From Bugula neritina (taxonomy: Eukaryota; Bryozoa; Gymnolaemata; Cheilostomatida; Bugulidae), in contig OZ037768.1 of assembly GCA_964035545.1 (NCBI GenBank), forward strand, positions 22,656,819 to 22,720,818: a DNA stretch of 64,000 nucleotides, in the 5' to 3' direction. The position numbers and the translations under genes were made by a program. Below are positions 15,001 through 25,500 of this stretch, piece after piece (position 1 is the first letter of the stretch; each line of letters begins with the position of its first letter). Under the pieces are notes generated by a model. That model was given only the letters and a program-made list of their open reading frames with translations. It made no database searches and was not told the origin of the DNA.

Positions 15001-16119
15001 CATCGCTGTCGTCACCCAAGTCTAACTTAGAACGAGCAGCTGACAACTTGTCTACTGAAGATGATGTCACTTTCTCGTCGGTATCTTCTTGGTGCATGGA
15101 ATTCTGGGAAGATGGCCTTGAACTTGGCTTTACCTACATAACATTTACTATTTAACCTACACTCTTACTGCTAATATAGTAAAATTTAATTTGTATGAAC
15201 TTTCACACCTTTTCACAGTGTCATTCTGTCGAGTATTTTAAAGTACTATGCTGCAAAAACTTATCATGGTAAAAAATTTGGCAAAAAGGTATTTAGTAAC
15301 AATAGTGTAAGTAAAAGTAAAGTTTTCAACAAATTTATCACCTTTTCAATGTACTAAAATTGATCTACAACACTTATTAATTGATAAATTAAATAATTAT
15401 CAAGTTTTCTACAAAAACAAACTAACACCATACAGGAAACTAAAGAAGAAAATGCATGCACGCTGTTTTTTAAAAGTGAATACAAGTAAATATACTTTTG
15501 CTATAGTTTCATCCCAATAGTTGATTTGAATGTGTGTCGTATTTCGTTGCTCCTGCCCAGACAAGAAGTCTGGCAAATCATCAATCTATAAAGTAAAGTA
15601 AAACTCTCAGACTTTATTTCATATACTCTGCTGCTTTGCATGATAAGGAGTTAATCTGCTGATGTTGTGATTAAGAGTTTTCTCCACAATGCTGAACTCA
15701 ATAACTGTAAATCACTCAATATAAAATTTCTAACAAATGAAGTTTTTTGTCAATTAACATTTGAAATTCAACAAAATCACAAAAAACTAACAAAAAGTAT
15801 CAATGTATTAATTAGATAACTGGATAGATAAAAGTAAAAATGGCAAAGGATAACTATAAGGACGACTTACCAACTCTATTTCAAATAAATTTTCCAGTTT
15901 GACAGCTGTTGATAAAGTTTTTGGGGGATTCTCAGTTAAATATAAACATTCATCACTGAGAACGACATATTTGAACGCTTTCTGCTCTCTATGTGAGCAA
16001 ACAATGCAAGGTTCGTAAGCTCTAATCCGTTCATAAGTGCTTTCATCCAAATTTTTCTTCAAAAAATTTTCAAACTTACTACTTCGTTTTGTCAAGCTAT
16101 CACTTTCAAATCTTGCCAT
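573..16119 (-). CDS. C12orf56-like conserved protein, 14 exons
   Basis: Exons in transcript order: 15871-16119, 15496-15585, 14916-15133, 12112-12198, 8592-8649, 7977-8081, 7526-7602, 6581-6604, 5321-5462, 4881-4901, 3866-3924, 2369-2600, 1552-1704, 573-701. All junctions are GT-AG and keep phase, giving about 547 residues. The N-terminus (MARFESDSLTKRSSKFENFL, then RAYEPCIV, KYVVLSDE, YLTENPP and a DLPDFLSG stretch) resembles my memory of the vertebrate uncharacterised protein C12orf56 (about 620 residues); the function of that family is unknown to me. Exon 3 encodes a Ser/Asp-rich, probably disordered segment; the C-terminal exons look helical. Two exons are tiny (24 and 21 nt). The start is the ATG at 16119, where the conserved block begins; an upstream in-frame ATG would add an AT-rich leader without family resemblance. 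It shares a 547-bp divergent promoter region with GCP4. The exon chain is well supported; the family name is moderate. Confidence 0.72.
2193..2346. repeat. Two-copy tandem duplication, unit about 70-80 bp
   Basis: Two nearly identical copies in a row, each with the block gtttcctgtcctactaataa, then a TA-rich part and a block ending in atctaacaaatacta. It starts about 20 bp into the intron after the exon at 2369-2600 of the minus-strand C12orf56-like gene. Confidence 0.85.
4287..4630. mobile_element. MITE, PIF/Harbinger-like, 344 bp
   Basis: Inverted terminal repeats of roughly 70 bp: the left end starts gcctagggccacactgtgcg and the right end is its near-perfect reverse complement, with one G/A difference in the first 20 bases. 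The similarity continues inward through a tcgcatgcga palindrome and an aaaggtgtccactgta block. The flanks are taa on both sides (4284-4286 and 4631-4633), fitting the 3-bp TWA target duplication of PIF/Harbinger elements. No transposase ORF is present, so it is non-autonomous. It lies in an intron of the C12orf56-like gene, between the exons at 4881-4901 and 3866-3924. The terminal repeats are certain; the superfamily is inferred. Confidence 0.85.
4700..5300. repeat. AT-rich low-complexity DNA with imperfect tandem units
   Basis: TA-dominated sequence, including repeats of a unit like aatatacaatataatacaac at 5080-5180. It surrounds the 21-nt exon at 4881-4901. The long open frame seen on the minus strand over 5025-5249 is low-complexity Tyr/Ile repeat and is not considered coding. 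Confidence 0.6.
7808..7950. repeat. Minisatellite, unit about 32 bp, four copies
   Basis: The unit contains ttattatataatagtaagta followed by atattcatgtagg, in three close copies and one diverged copy. It lies about 30 bp inside the intron that follows the minus-strand exon 7977-8081 of the C12orf56-like gene. The donor-like gtaagt is on the plus strand, opposite to the gene, so I do not count it as a 5' splice-site array. Confidence 0.85.
8540..8605 (-). repeat. 5' splice-site tandem array, unit 25 bp
   Basis: On the minus strand the end of exon 5 of the C12orf56-like gene, cctgatcaacag|gtaagt, is repeated so that three copies of gatcaacag|gta follow each other at 25-bp spacing. The last two reading along the gene have donor contexts GTAAGT and GTAATC. 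The array starts inside the exon, so exonic bases are part of the unit. Using the second donor would shift the frame (25 bp); using the third would add 50 bp. Confidence 0.9.
8934..9100. repeat. TA and TATACA microsatellite
   Basis: atatatacata units followed by a pure (TA)n run at about 9028-9090 and a gtgtgtg stretch. It lies in the large intron between the exons 12112-12198 and 8592-8649 of the C12orf56-like gene. The minus-strand open frame over it is repeat only. Confidence 0.9.
11581..11990. repeat. 15-bp minisatellite with higher-order structure
   Basis: More than twenty copies of tatagagttagatta. Variants (agaatata, agattcta, and a longer tatatatagaactaga interruption) recur in the same order around 11700-11790 and 11875-11960. 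This suggests that a block of about 170-180 bp was itself duplicated. It lies in an intron of the C12orf56-like gene. Confidence 0.92.
12250..12500. repeat. Minisatellite of tgtgacatcac units
   Basis: Roughly ten to eleven copies of a unit of about 22-23 bp, type aggatgtgacatcacaacac, with ccaca/aacaca/agcaca variants. It sits just upstream, along the minus strand, of the 3' splice site of exon 12112-12198, so it is at the acceptor end of that intron. The core tgacatca resembles a CRE/AP-1 site, which is probably coincidental. Confidence 0.9.
12500..14915 (-). other. Intron of C12orf56-like gene, no feature seen
   Basis: About 2.4 kb of AT-rich intron between the acatcac minisatellite and exon 14916-15133. 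Both strands were read for splice-bounded open segments; I found none that keep phase with the flanking exons. Confidence 0.5.
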
Positions 16120-16666
16120 TAGTGTGCAATAATACAGAGTACTCAAATAAATAAATTTATTAAAATAAACTTTTGTTGCGTGCACCTCATAGCTTAGTTC
16201 GTGCGAGCCTGGAGTATATAGAATAAACTACCCACCGCCGCCTAGTATCATGGCTACCTTTAAACAAATACTGTTTCCGGTGACGTATTGTGAAAGATTG
16301 AAGTGGATTAGCTGTAATAGCTGCGTACCATTATTCAATCATCTTTAGGTTACTATTAAAATTCTAACCAATAGCTAAAATAGTTGTGTGAGAAGTACAC
16401 CCAACCGCGGCAAACATGCAAAATAATCACTAATCAACCAACTGATTGGCTCAATATAGAACCTAACAATATCACGGGCGTTTTTCAAACTCTTCAGAGA
16501 GTTAAAACAACCCCTAACGATAAAGATTTAGGAATTTTGGTTAGGATAACAGGCTTTTGTGAAAAGTTTTAAAATTTGGTGACTTCACTACCAAATATAT
16601 CTTCTCAATCATTAACTCATTTCTATTTGGTTTTCATCAATACAAATAAAAATTTCTGCAACAAAA
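16120..16666. promoter_or_regulatory. Divergent promoter region, C12orf56-like / GCP4
   Basis: 547 bp separate the two divergent start codons. The part next to the C12orf56-like gene is locally less AT-rich (around 16235-16290, with ccgccgcc and ccggtgacg), as expected of a shared housekeeping promoter. No TATA box stands out at a convincing distance. The transcription start sites cannot be set from sequence. Confidence 0.45.
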
Positions 16667-19600
16667 ATGTTGCATGAATTGATTTTGGCCTTGAACGGAC
16701 ATGTTGGTGGTTTATTCTCATTTGATGAATCTTCAAAACTAGTGAAAGTGAGTCGTGGTTTCAGTTTCACTTTCAGATTGAGATTAACTTTAAGCTTTAT
16801 TTTTAATTTTAGTTTAACTTTAACATTTAAGTGTTGCTTTTTCATTTTTAAATTTGAAAATCACGATGACTTAGACGTTAAACATAAAGTTTTAAATTAA
16901 ATTTTAAATTTATGTGGCACATTAAATAAAAATACTAAATTTTAAATTTATTAGATGCAGTGTTTGAGCTTTAGGAAGTTTTAAATAAATATTTCAATTT
17001 GAGTTATATAAACTTTTACCTTGAGACCAAGCAACTATTATGTAGGACTAGTGGTCATTCAAGTGGTGCTTTGAATTATTACTGTAGCATACTCATACTG
17101 TAAGTCTGTAATACTAATAATTCAAGGTAATGAGGCAATATGATTATGTGTGACTTAAAAGTAAAACTATTAATTAAAATCCGAAATAGTTAATAACCAA
17201 TAGTTTATTTTTAGATCAATTCTGTTGCATTCTTACATCCAGGAGAAAAGTCTTTACTGAATCGAATCTGTGAGCATGCAGGCTATTACAAACAGTTCCA
17301 GCAGTTCATTGAGCGCCACATCAACTTTAGTGGTCAATCTGGTATGACTGATTCATTGTATCAACAAGAGCATCTGCTTATATAGTTTGCATACTTCTTA
17401 GTAAACTATGTGTAGTACTGCACCCAAATACTTGCTAACTTGCTTACCATCAAACTGTCAAATATATGTATATTGTTTTTTTAACCCAATAAATTTTTGC
17501 ATGTTTTAGAAAGGGCAATTTTATAAATCAAAAGGAAACAACTTTTTACCCCTAGTATTTACTAGCATTTAATGTTTTTATTTTACAGAGATCCCTCCTG
17601 GACTATACATGAATGCTCTTTGCTATTGTTTAAGAGATGATATTCTCTCTGAGTATGAGAATAGTCTGGTGCTACTGGAGCAGGAGATCATCCTGAACTC
17701 AGATATTAAACTAACCTACATTCAGTATAAACTCCAAGACTATGCTTTACTCTTTCCAGCTCTTCTGCAGTTCTTACAGAATCTAGAGTCTCGCAAAGTT
17801 AGTAAACTCTAATAATACTTCACAAGTTTGTAGAGTTTTGCAGCTGCTTGGGCTGTGTGATTAATATCGAACAATTCATATTTTTACAGTTTACCTAATT
17901 GCAATAATACTGAAAAAGTTTTGTAGCCTAAGTTCTCTGACTTTATAAATTTTTGGGGCAAGGGATTAAAATGGTGCATGTACTGTATTGATAAAAACAC
18001 GTCTAAAATTTGTGGTTCAATTGGCACATTTTTTCGCGATGGCTACCATTTGTTTTATTAAATTGTTTTGGTTCCAAATGCATTAGCATTTGCTCAAGTT
18101 TAAATTATTAAATTATTTCTATTCAATTTTGTTTATTTGGATATTTAATTTTGTGCATTTTTATAAACCCTTTGATTGAATGTTTCAGCTTCGGGGTTGT
18201 CAGCTGTTGGGTTTGGTAGAGAAGCATTCCTCCACTGGTATACCCACGGTGCAGGTCGCTATGAATAGGTCAGTCAATTTCATCATTTTAATGAGTAATA
18301 AATTCTCTATCGCCTGAAAATCTTTCCACCAGAGTTTTTGCTGTGTTTTATCACAACTCTGTAATTAAATAATTGCAATTTCTTTATTTAAAAAGTACTT
18401 TATAAACTGACTTGCCATAAAAATGTCGTTGTTTTAATAATTAAGACCTTTAGAAATAAAACTGGTTAACTATCTTATTGTATCTTGTTTAGACTGTGTT
18501 ATTTATTTCAATACGCTGGATATAGTAACTTTTTATGTATGTAATGTTTCAGACTGAGGTTTAGTTTACATCAGGTTATGTATAAACAACTGTCGTCATG
18601 GTTACTGCAAGGCACTCTCATGGATCCTTATTCCGAGTTCTTTGTGCACAAAGTTAAGAAAATCAAGTCTCTCACTGCAACTCCTGTCAATCAGGACAAT
18701 GAAATTGGAATTGGTGGCATAACAGGGGAGCAGCTGCAGCAGATTCAAGTATGTTCGCTTATTGATATTGTACGTCTGCTTATTGATAGTGTACGTCTGC
18801 TTATTGATAGTGTACGTCTGCTTATTGATAGTTTACGTCTGCTTATCGATAGTTTACGTCTGCTTGTAGTTAAATAACATTAATGGCTGGCAGTGAATAG
18901 AAGTTTTCTATATTTGATATAATCACACCAGTTCATGATAATGTATGTATATTTCAGGGTCGTAAGGTTGACAGCGAACTGAAGGATGACAGCAGCAGTA
19001 CCTATTTTGAGCAATTTAGTTTAAGGGGAGAAATGCTGCCACCGTATTTACCAATTAGACTTTTACACAAAATTGTGTTTATTGGTGAATCAGTCGATAT
19101 GTTTGAAGATAACGAAAACATCAATACCAAAAGTGAGCTATGTTTAAGTAGTTACAAAATTGTATAAGGATTTAAAAGGTTTTTATGATTACAATATGGG
19201 TGTTACAAATGGCCTCTTCAGTCTTTGCAAGCATTACACTCAGAGTTCACTATGGTCAAATTGGCAGTAAAACTTAACACAAATGTAATTGATTGGTTAC
19301 TCAAATAACTCTCGAAGCTAACTTTTTCTCCCGTGTTTTTTCTCGAGTAAACTTCCACTTCATGTCGCAGAACCTCTACTGTCTAAAACGATTTTTTAAT
19401 AGTGATTTTTCTCAGTCTGATTATAATAATTTCTTTACTCAGTAAATACTATTCCTCCTCTAGAATCTATTCTCAAAGACAGAGTCATGGAATTCTCCAA
19501 GGAGTTGTATTCCCTGTCTCAAGCTCCAACATTTCTGCTCATAGACATGGAGAATGTAATAGATTCTATTCGTACGTGTGTAACAGAGGTCTGTAAAATC

Positions 19601-22044
19601 ACATTAATTATCTCATCATGCTATATCATTATTTTGGTGTTCCTATGTAATGTATTCCGATATCACTAGACAATACTATCTGAACTGTGATATGAAACAT
19701 TGTCACATATAATGCACATACACATCTTGACCTACCTAGATTGTCGTGTAATAAATTGCTGTTATACGGCAGCGTCTGTGGGAGTTTGTTGTGAAAGAAT
19801 CTCGTCTACAAGACCACCTCCACCGGCTAAAAGACATCTTCCTATTGGGCAGAGGAGATTTGTTTCAGGCATTGATAGAAGCTGCTGATGTTTTGTTATG
19901 CTGCCCTCCCAGCCCTATGACTACGCACGGTGAGTGTATTACTACACATGGTGAGTGTATTACTACGCACTTTGTGAGTGTATTACTACGCATAGTGAGT
20001 GTATTACTACTCATAGTGGTGTATTACTACATCTACTGAGTTTATTACTATCTTAGGATGTTATGTTTTTTACAGACGCCAACCGTGTATTCCACCAAGT
20101 GATAAGAAGTCTAGACATAAATGACGACAGTTTACAGCAGTTCAGGCTGAGTGTAGAGGCGGGGACTAAAGATAACCCGGCAGCTAAGGGGAGTGGGTGG
20201 GCTGTGCTCTCAGTCCAGTACAAAGCTGAGTGGCCTCTGCAGGTTTTCTTCACTTCTGTAGCCATTGACAGGTTGGTGTTGCCGGAATATTCTCTTTGGT
20301 TCATATTCATCTGTTATGAGATTTTTACCCAAAAATATCCGGATGTAAATGTTATGAAAGACACACATACATGTTCACGAATTTGTAGGCTGCTAGTATA
20401 TTTATCTCCAGAAGTGTTTGCTCATCCTTTTCATTTAAAACGCGAATCTTTGTCTAAAGCTGCCCCTGTTCAACGTTTCTAGTACAGCCACTTTACTCAG
20501 CACGTTTGTAAAGGGGTCTCCTGTGTATTTGCAGGTATAACAGTATATTCAAGTTCCTACTAGCTGTTAGGAGGGTACAAGTGGCCCTCCACAAGGCCTG
20601 GAAGCGCCAGATGACCAAATGGACCGGGTCCGATTCTGAGCAGGACCAGTCTGACCAGCTTCTACTCTCTCAGATCAGAAACCACATGCAGTTCCTTGTA
20701 GATAACCTGCTCACCTACCTTCAGGTGCAGTAACTATCTAGTAGTACTAATACTACCAGTACCAGTACTACTAATAGTACTACCAGTATGAGTGGTAGTA
20801 CTAGTACTAATTGTACTAGTAGTAGTGGTATCATTACTAGCACTAGTACTACTGGTACTAGTGCTAGTAATGATAATACTACTACTAGTACCACTAGCAG
20901 TACTAGTGCTGGTGGTACTACTAGAGTTGCTTGTACCAGAGTACTATTAGCACTAGTAGTACTATTACTAGTAGTAGTATTGTTATAAAATGTATATGCA
21001 TGTTGCAGGTTGATGTTATTGAATCACAGTTTCATGAAATGTTGGAGAAAATAAATTCTTCTAAAGATTTTGAAATTATTCGTTCAGCCCACGAGACATT
21101 CCAAACTAATCTTTTGGCGCAGGTAATTCTCACATGTTATAATTGTTCTCTCAAGATAAAATCCTCATTCAGGCCATAAATAACATTATTATTAAATAAA
21201 ATAATATGATTCTGTCCTTCATATTAGCAACTAACCAAGGTATGGAGCATACTTTTATCATATGTGTGCTTCAATATGTTTTCAAAAAGTCAGTAAAACT
21301 ATTGTAAATTAAATTCTTAGTCTCTAACATAACTTAGGCTTGTTCTAGTTTGCTCTACCAAACTGTTGAGTCTACTTTGTCATTGTGATTAAACAGCGAA
21401 TCCACTTTTGTAGTGCTTCCTGTTGAATGTGCCAGTGAACCACTGTCTGATGTGCATACTGGAAAGCTGCACATCTTTCTGCACACTCTTTGAGTCTGCT
21501 AGCAACAGGTTGACTGTAGACCAGTTGGAACATTGCCAAGCTCTGCAGGCGGTGAGTTGTCTTCTCATAGTCGCTAGTACTATTCTATTGGTTCAACTTT
21601 TCACATTTAATTCGGGTAGCAAATTTAATGCCTCAAATTTGGAGTTGCGTTTTCTTTGACAAATTTTGCTCACATCTTTATAAATACAATTTTTTATGCA
21701 AGGGCATCCTTATAATTTTCTTTACCTATTATTTATACATTAATTATTGCAATTTTTGGTTTTGTGTTATGTATGCAATATTTTATTATAATATATTCTA
21801 AGTATATAATTTATTATCTGTTATACTGTGTGTATATAATCTTGCATTATTTAATATTTTGTGTTATACTGTGTATATGCATTTTCCATTCCATCATCTG
21901 CAGATGTTTAAGAAGCAGACGTTACTCCTGTTTAAAATACTGACCAGCACAAAGACACATCAGCGTAACCCCTACCTCGTCCAATTACTTCTCAGAATTG
22001 ACTTCAACAAATATTTTACTTCAGCTGGCCAACAGCTTGGCTAG
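16667..22044 (+). CDS. TUBGCP4: Gamma-tubulin complex component 4 (GCP4), 13 exons
   Basis: Exons: 16667-16747, 17215-17341, 17589-17797, 18189-18268, 18553-18748, 18958-19132, 19443-19588, 19773-19929, 20076-20271, 20535-20724, 21009-21122, 21414-21551, 21904-22044. They join in phase to about 649 residues (human GCP4 is about 667). The start MLHELILALNG matches the GCP4 N-terminus. Other hallmarks are VMYKQLSSWLLQG, GIGGITGEQLQ, PIRLLHKIVFIGESV, LKDIFLLGRGDLFQA (GRIP1-type), YNSIFKFLLAVRRVQ, NHMQFLVDNLLTYLQVDVIESQF (GRIP2-type), and a C-terminus ending LLLRIDFNKYFTSAG. GCP4 is a spoke of the gamma-tubulin ring complex that templates microtubules at centrosomes. A polyadenylation signal AATAAA is at 22275-22280. 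Two of its 5' splice sites are tandemly repeated (18749 and 19930). Confidence 0.96.
18735..18872 (+). repeat. 5' splice-site tandem array in GCP4, unit 21 bp
   Basis: Exon 5 ends gattcaa and the donor gtatgt at 18749 is the first of about six units of type gtacgtctgcttattgatag. Units two to four begin with gtacgt; the last ones have ttacgt. The unit starts exactly at the intron boundary. Because 21 is a multiple of 3, the frame stays open through the array until the stop at 18875-18877, so downstream donor use or retention would add a 7-residue repeat. Confidence 0.92.
19917..20045 (+). repeat. 5' splice-site tandem array in GCP4, unit 21 bp
   Basis: The end of exon 8 plus its donor, actacgcacg|gtgagtgtat, is repeated five to six times with small changes (cacatg|gtgagt, cactttgtgagt, catagtgagt, catagtggtgt). 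The exonic bases tactacgca are part of the unit, so exon-like ends precede each donor copy. The true donor by phase is at 19930. Confidence 0.92.
20725..20990 (+). repeat. ACT/AGT trinucleotide-like repeat
   Basis: Imperfect tact/agta sequence starting about 15 bp inside the intron after GCP4 exon 10 and filling most of that intron. The open frame of Ser/Thr codons within it is repeat-derived and not considered coding. Confidence 0.85.
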
Positions 22045-22558
22045 CCTGCATTCTTAGTTGCCTAACTATTTATATAGACTGTGTTCTCTACATCTCATTT
22101 CCTAGTCTGTGGTGTCTATTGACTGCATAGCTTCAGCTCTTTGCTGTGAACTCTAGGTTAATGCATATAGGCTAACATTGCATACAGTTTGTGAATAATC
22201 ATAATTTATCTTTTGGGTGACATTTTAAGTTTTGTGTATATAGTTTTTGTATTGAGTCTAACGAAATTTAATTTAATAAAACTGAAATTATTGTCCGACA
22301 CCAATTCATGACACACAGTTGTACTCTTAGCTTCTCCTAACATCAACATAAAACTGTCTCCAAAAATGAAGTTTTTGGGTTGCCTAATTTCAAGAATACT
22401 TATGTTACCTATAAATAGAGCCTAGACTATAGGCTGGTGAATTCATGTACTGACATAGATAAAGGGCACATGGCCTTGTGGTAAGTTTAACAGTTGTGAT
22501 TTCACTGATTTATTAACAGTGACTGACTGATATGTTGATAGAAAATTCTCATAGTTAA
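22045..22558. other. Tail-to-tail intergenic region with 3' UTRs
   Basis: 514 bp between the stop codons of GCP4 (plus) and the unidentified membrane-protein gene (minus). AATAAA for GCP4 lies at 22275-22280. A minus-strand AATAAA (tttatt at 22509-22514 on the plus strand) lies about 50 bp past the minus-strand stop. Confidence 0.6.
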
Positions 22559-25500
22559 TCAACAATAAATAGAACCTCTTGAGATTTCACAGGATTCAGT
22601 GAGAAACGCAATGGCTGGTACAAATAATGCTGGCAAAGCGCAAAACTGCATAAACAATGCTAACATGGAATTCAAAGCTCGCACAATGTGGGCATATAAT
22701 ACTCGTACTGAGTAGGTAAGGTCATACAAAAAGATATAAAAACGGCTAACCTCGTGTTTAGTCACTCATCACCGGTAGACTGGAGTATCATTGTTGCTGA
22801 TGGTTTACAGGATGGAAGAAATCATTACAGCATTCGAAACTAGCTAATTTTATCGTAACCCATTTTATATATAAAGAATGCACTCAAGAGTATACCTGCA
22901 GCAGTAACTACCAGGGCTATTGAGTGTTTGTGGTGGTAAATGGACGGTATCGCAGGCTGTTTCCTGATAGGGCGGGGCATCACACAGCGCTGAAATATAT
23001 ACAACACATTTTACATTAACCACCGGACAACAATATGGAGTAGTGAGTTGAATGATGACAAGTGATTTGACTTTCAATAAAATCTACTATTTTTTAAAAT
23101 ATGTATAAAAGTGGAATTTTAGAGTAAATATGCAAATGTGTTGTTTTATAACGCAGGTACTTCATTGTTTGTGTTTTACACACAAGAAATGTACACTAGT
23201 TTGGCGAAGGCTCTTCCCACAATACCAGAAGACAAGCTGTATATTTCAGGAATATAATTTTTCTGCTTTAGTAAATTTAATGGTTTTAAAAACAAATCAA
23301 AATGTAAACGGCTACGAATTTTTGTTCAAAAATTGCTTTTGGAAAATAGCCGTATACTCAACATGCATTTCACGTTGATTCTTAGTTTTAGAACCTAGTG
23401 AATAGTTTTAAGGAGTACTCACCCAGCCCCCCAAACAATTGAGGTCATGCTCTGCGCATATTGTATCCATAGCTGAGAGTGAATCTTCCAGAATCATATC
23501 TAAAAGCCTGGGCTCCCCGTTTTGAACTGACCACCGACAAGCACACACTAGCAAGAAAACATGACACAATTATACACAAGGGAGCTAAGACTTGCAATAT
23601 TTTCTTACAGCATATCGATTATCGACATATAAAGAAATCAAGAATACAGTTGGTAGAAGATTTGCTCATATAGCCTTTTTTCTGGGTTACCTGTGTGATA
23701 GAGAAGTTCAGCTATCTTTAGAGAAAAAGGTTGGCTAGCAGAGAGCTGAGCCAGGGCTAAGCAGAGGAACCCATTGCACCCTTTGGGCCTCAGTCTTCGT
23801 GCACAATGGCATTTCTGTACAAAATATTCATAAAATTTACATGGGATTTCAAAGCTAAGTACAAGTTAGAGAAATTTCTCTAACACTATAGAAACACAAG
23901 TTAAACCATTACAGTGAAATAATACATTCACAGGGTTTAAGGTCTTTGATTTTATCTGCTATATTCATTGCTTAAATCAGTTGATTATTCTCAACTGATC
24001 AATCTAAATAATAGCATTGACAATGAGCAAGAGTAGAAAATTATATTGTTATTGCTGGCTGTTTAACTGTAACTACAACTCATATATAGTACCATATATT
24101 ACAGCACTACATGCTGCTGCAATCACTACTGTTAATGCTATAATTTATAGTTACTACCTCTACTGTAACTACTACTACCAGTTTAACTACTAGTAGTACT
24201 AACAATTCAGAGTTGCTACTTTTACTATAACTACTACTAATTCAAGTACTAATAGTAATACCAGTACAGAGTCACTACCTCATTGATAAATGATGTAAGA
24301 GAAGCTGTAGGCTGATTATTTTTCATGAAATCATAAATAGTCTTGCAGAGTGTTTCCCATCTGAGTAACAGAAAGCCTTTAGATGTGCTGCAAAACATAT
24401 ATACTATAGTACTTTTACACTAGAAGTACTGTGAACTTATAGCAATTTTGCACTAGATCACGAAACAACTCACCAAAGTAGAGTCTGGAAAAGCAAGGAA
24501 TCCTTTGGTATTGGAAGGTCAAGTTGTTTCAGTTCAGAGTACACAGTGTAATAGAGAATTTCTTCCCCCTGCTTGATAACTGTACTGTGACTACTCTCGC
24601 CTGCAGGAAACACGTTTAGGAGTTAGTAGTGATGGCAAACAGATTACCTGTTGCCTGGCAACATGCAGATAACGTCTTTCCCAGAAAATTGTTTCATATT
24701 TTAAAATCGAGTAACAACATGATCAATGCGATAGCAGTGCTTGCTAACACATTTATTAAATACAATATAACGAGTTTGTTATACAATACACATTGCCTGG
24801 TAACATATTTGTTAGAAAATAAACATTGCCAGGTAACATATTCAACATACATTGCTTGCTGAACTTCTTTGTCGGCCATTTTGTTTAATAGCAATGCTAT
24901 ATTCTACAAGCATTGCCTGGTAACATGTATGTTACATGAAGGTTGAGGCAAAATTGGTGGTAAAACACTGCCTAGCAACGCAATGGCCTGTCGCTTGACA
25001 ACACATAAACATATTCTAAACTCACCTTCTACATGGTTTATGTTGAACCCCAAAGGAGGATGAATGTCTATTTTTAGAGTTACAGAAGCAGTGCGAGTTC
25101 TAAAGTAACTAGTTGTTGCGACAGAGTTTGGTAGTTGGGGTTTTGCCATACTGGAGTCTGTAAAAACAAACTAATAGAAGTAGAACATGACACATCGCTT
25201 GGTGAAAACATGTTCAATGTTGCCTTGTAGAAAACATAAGAGAATACTACTAGCCTGACTTCCTAACAGCTATTCATTGAGGTTTGAGTTAGAAGATAGG
25301 AATTTTGTTACATAGAAGTTGCCACATTTGCCAATTGGTAATTTATAATTAACAGAGTCTTAAAATCTAGTGTGATACTTAACTCTAATTATGCACGAAA
25401 CATAGCAGTAGCTTTCTATACAAATAGGCAGCTAATGCTGTAAGTACAGCTTTTAAATAGACAAACATCTCCAGCAAAAGTTTTACCAGGTCCAAATGTT

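Noticed and set aside
20788-20988. Ser/Thr-rich 66-codon frame
   Set aside because: Pure ACT/AGT repeat in a GCP4 intron.
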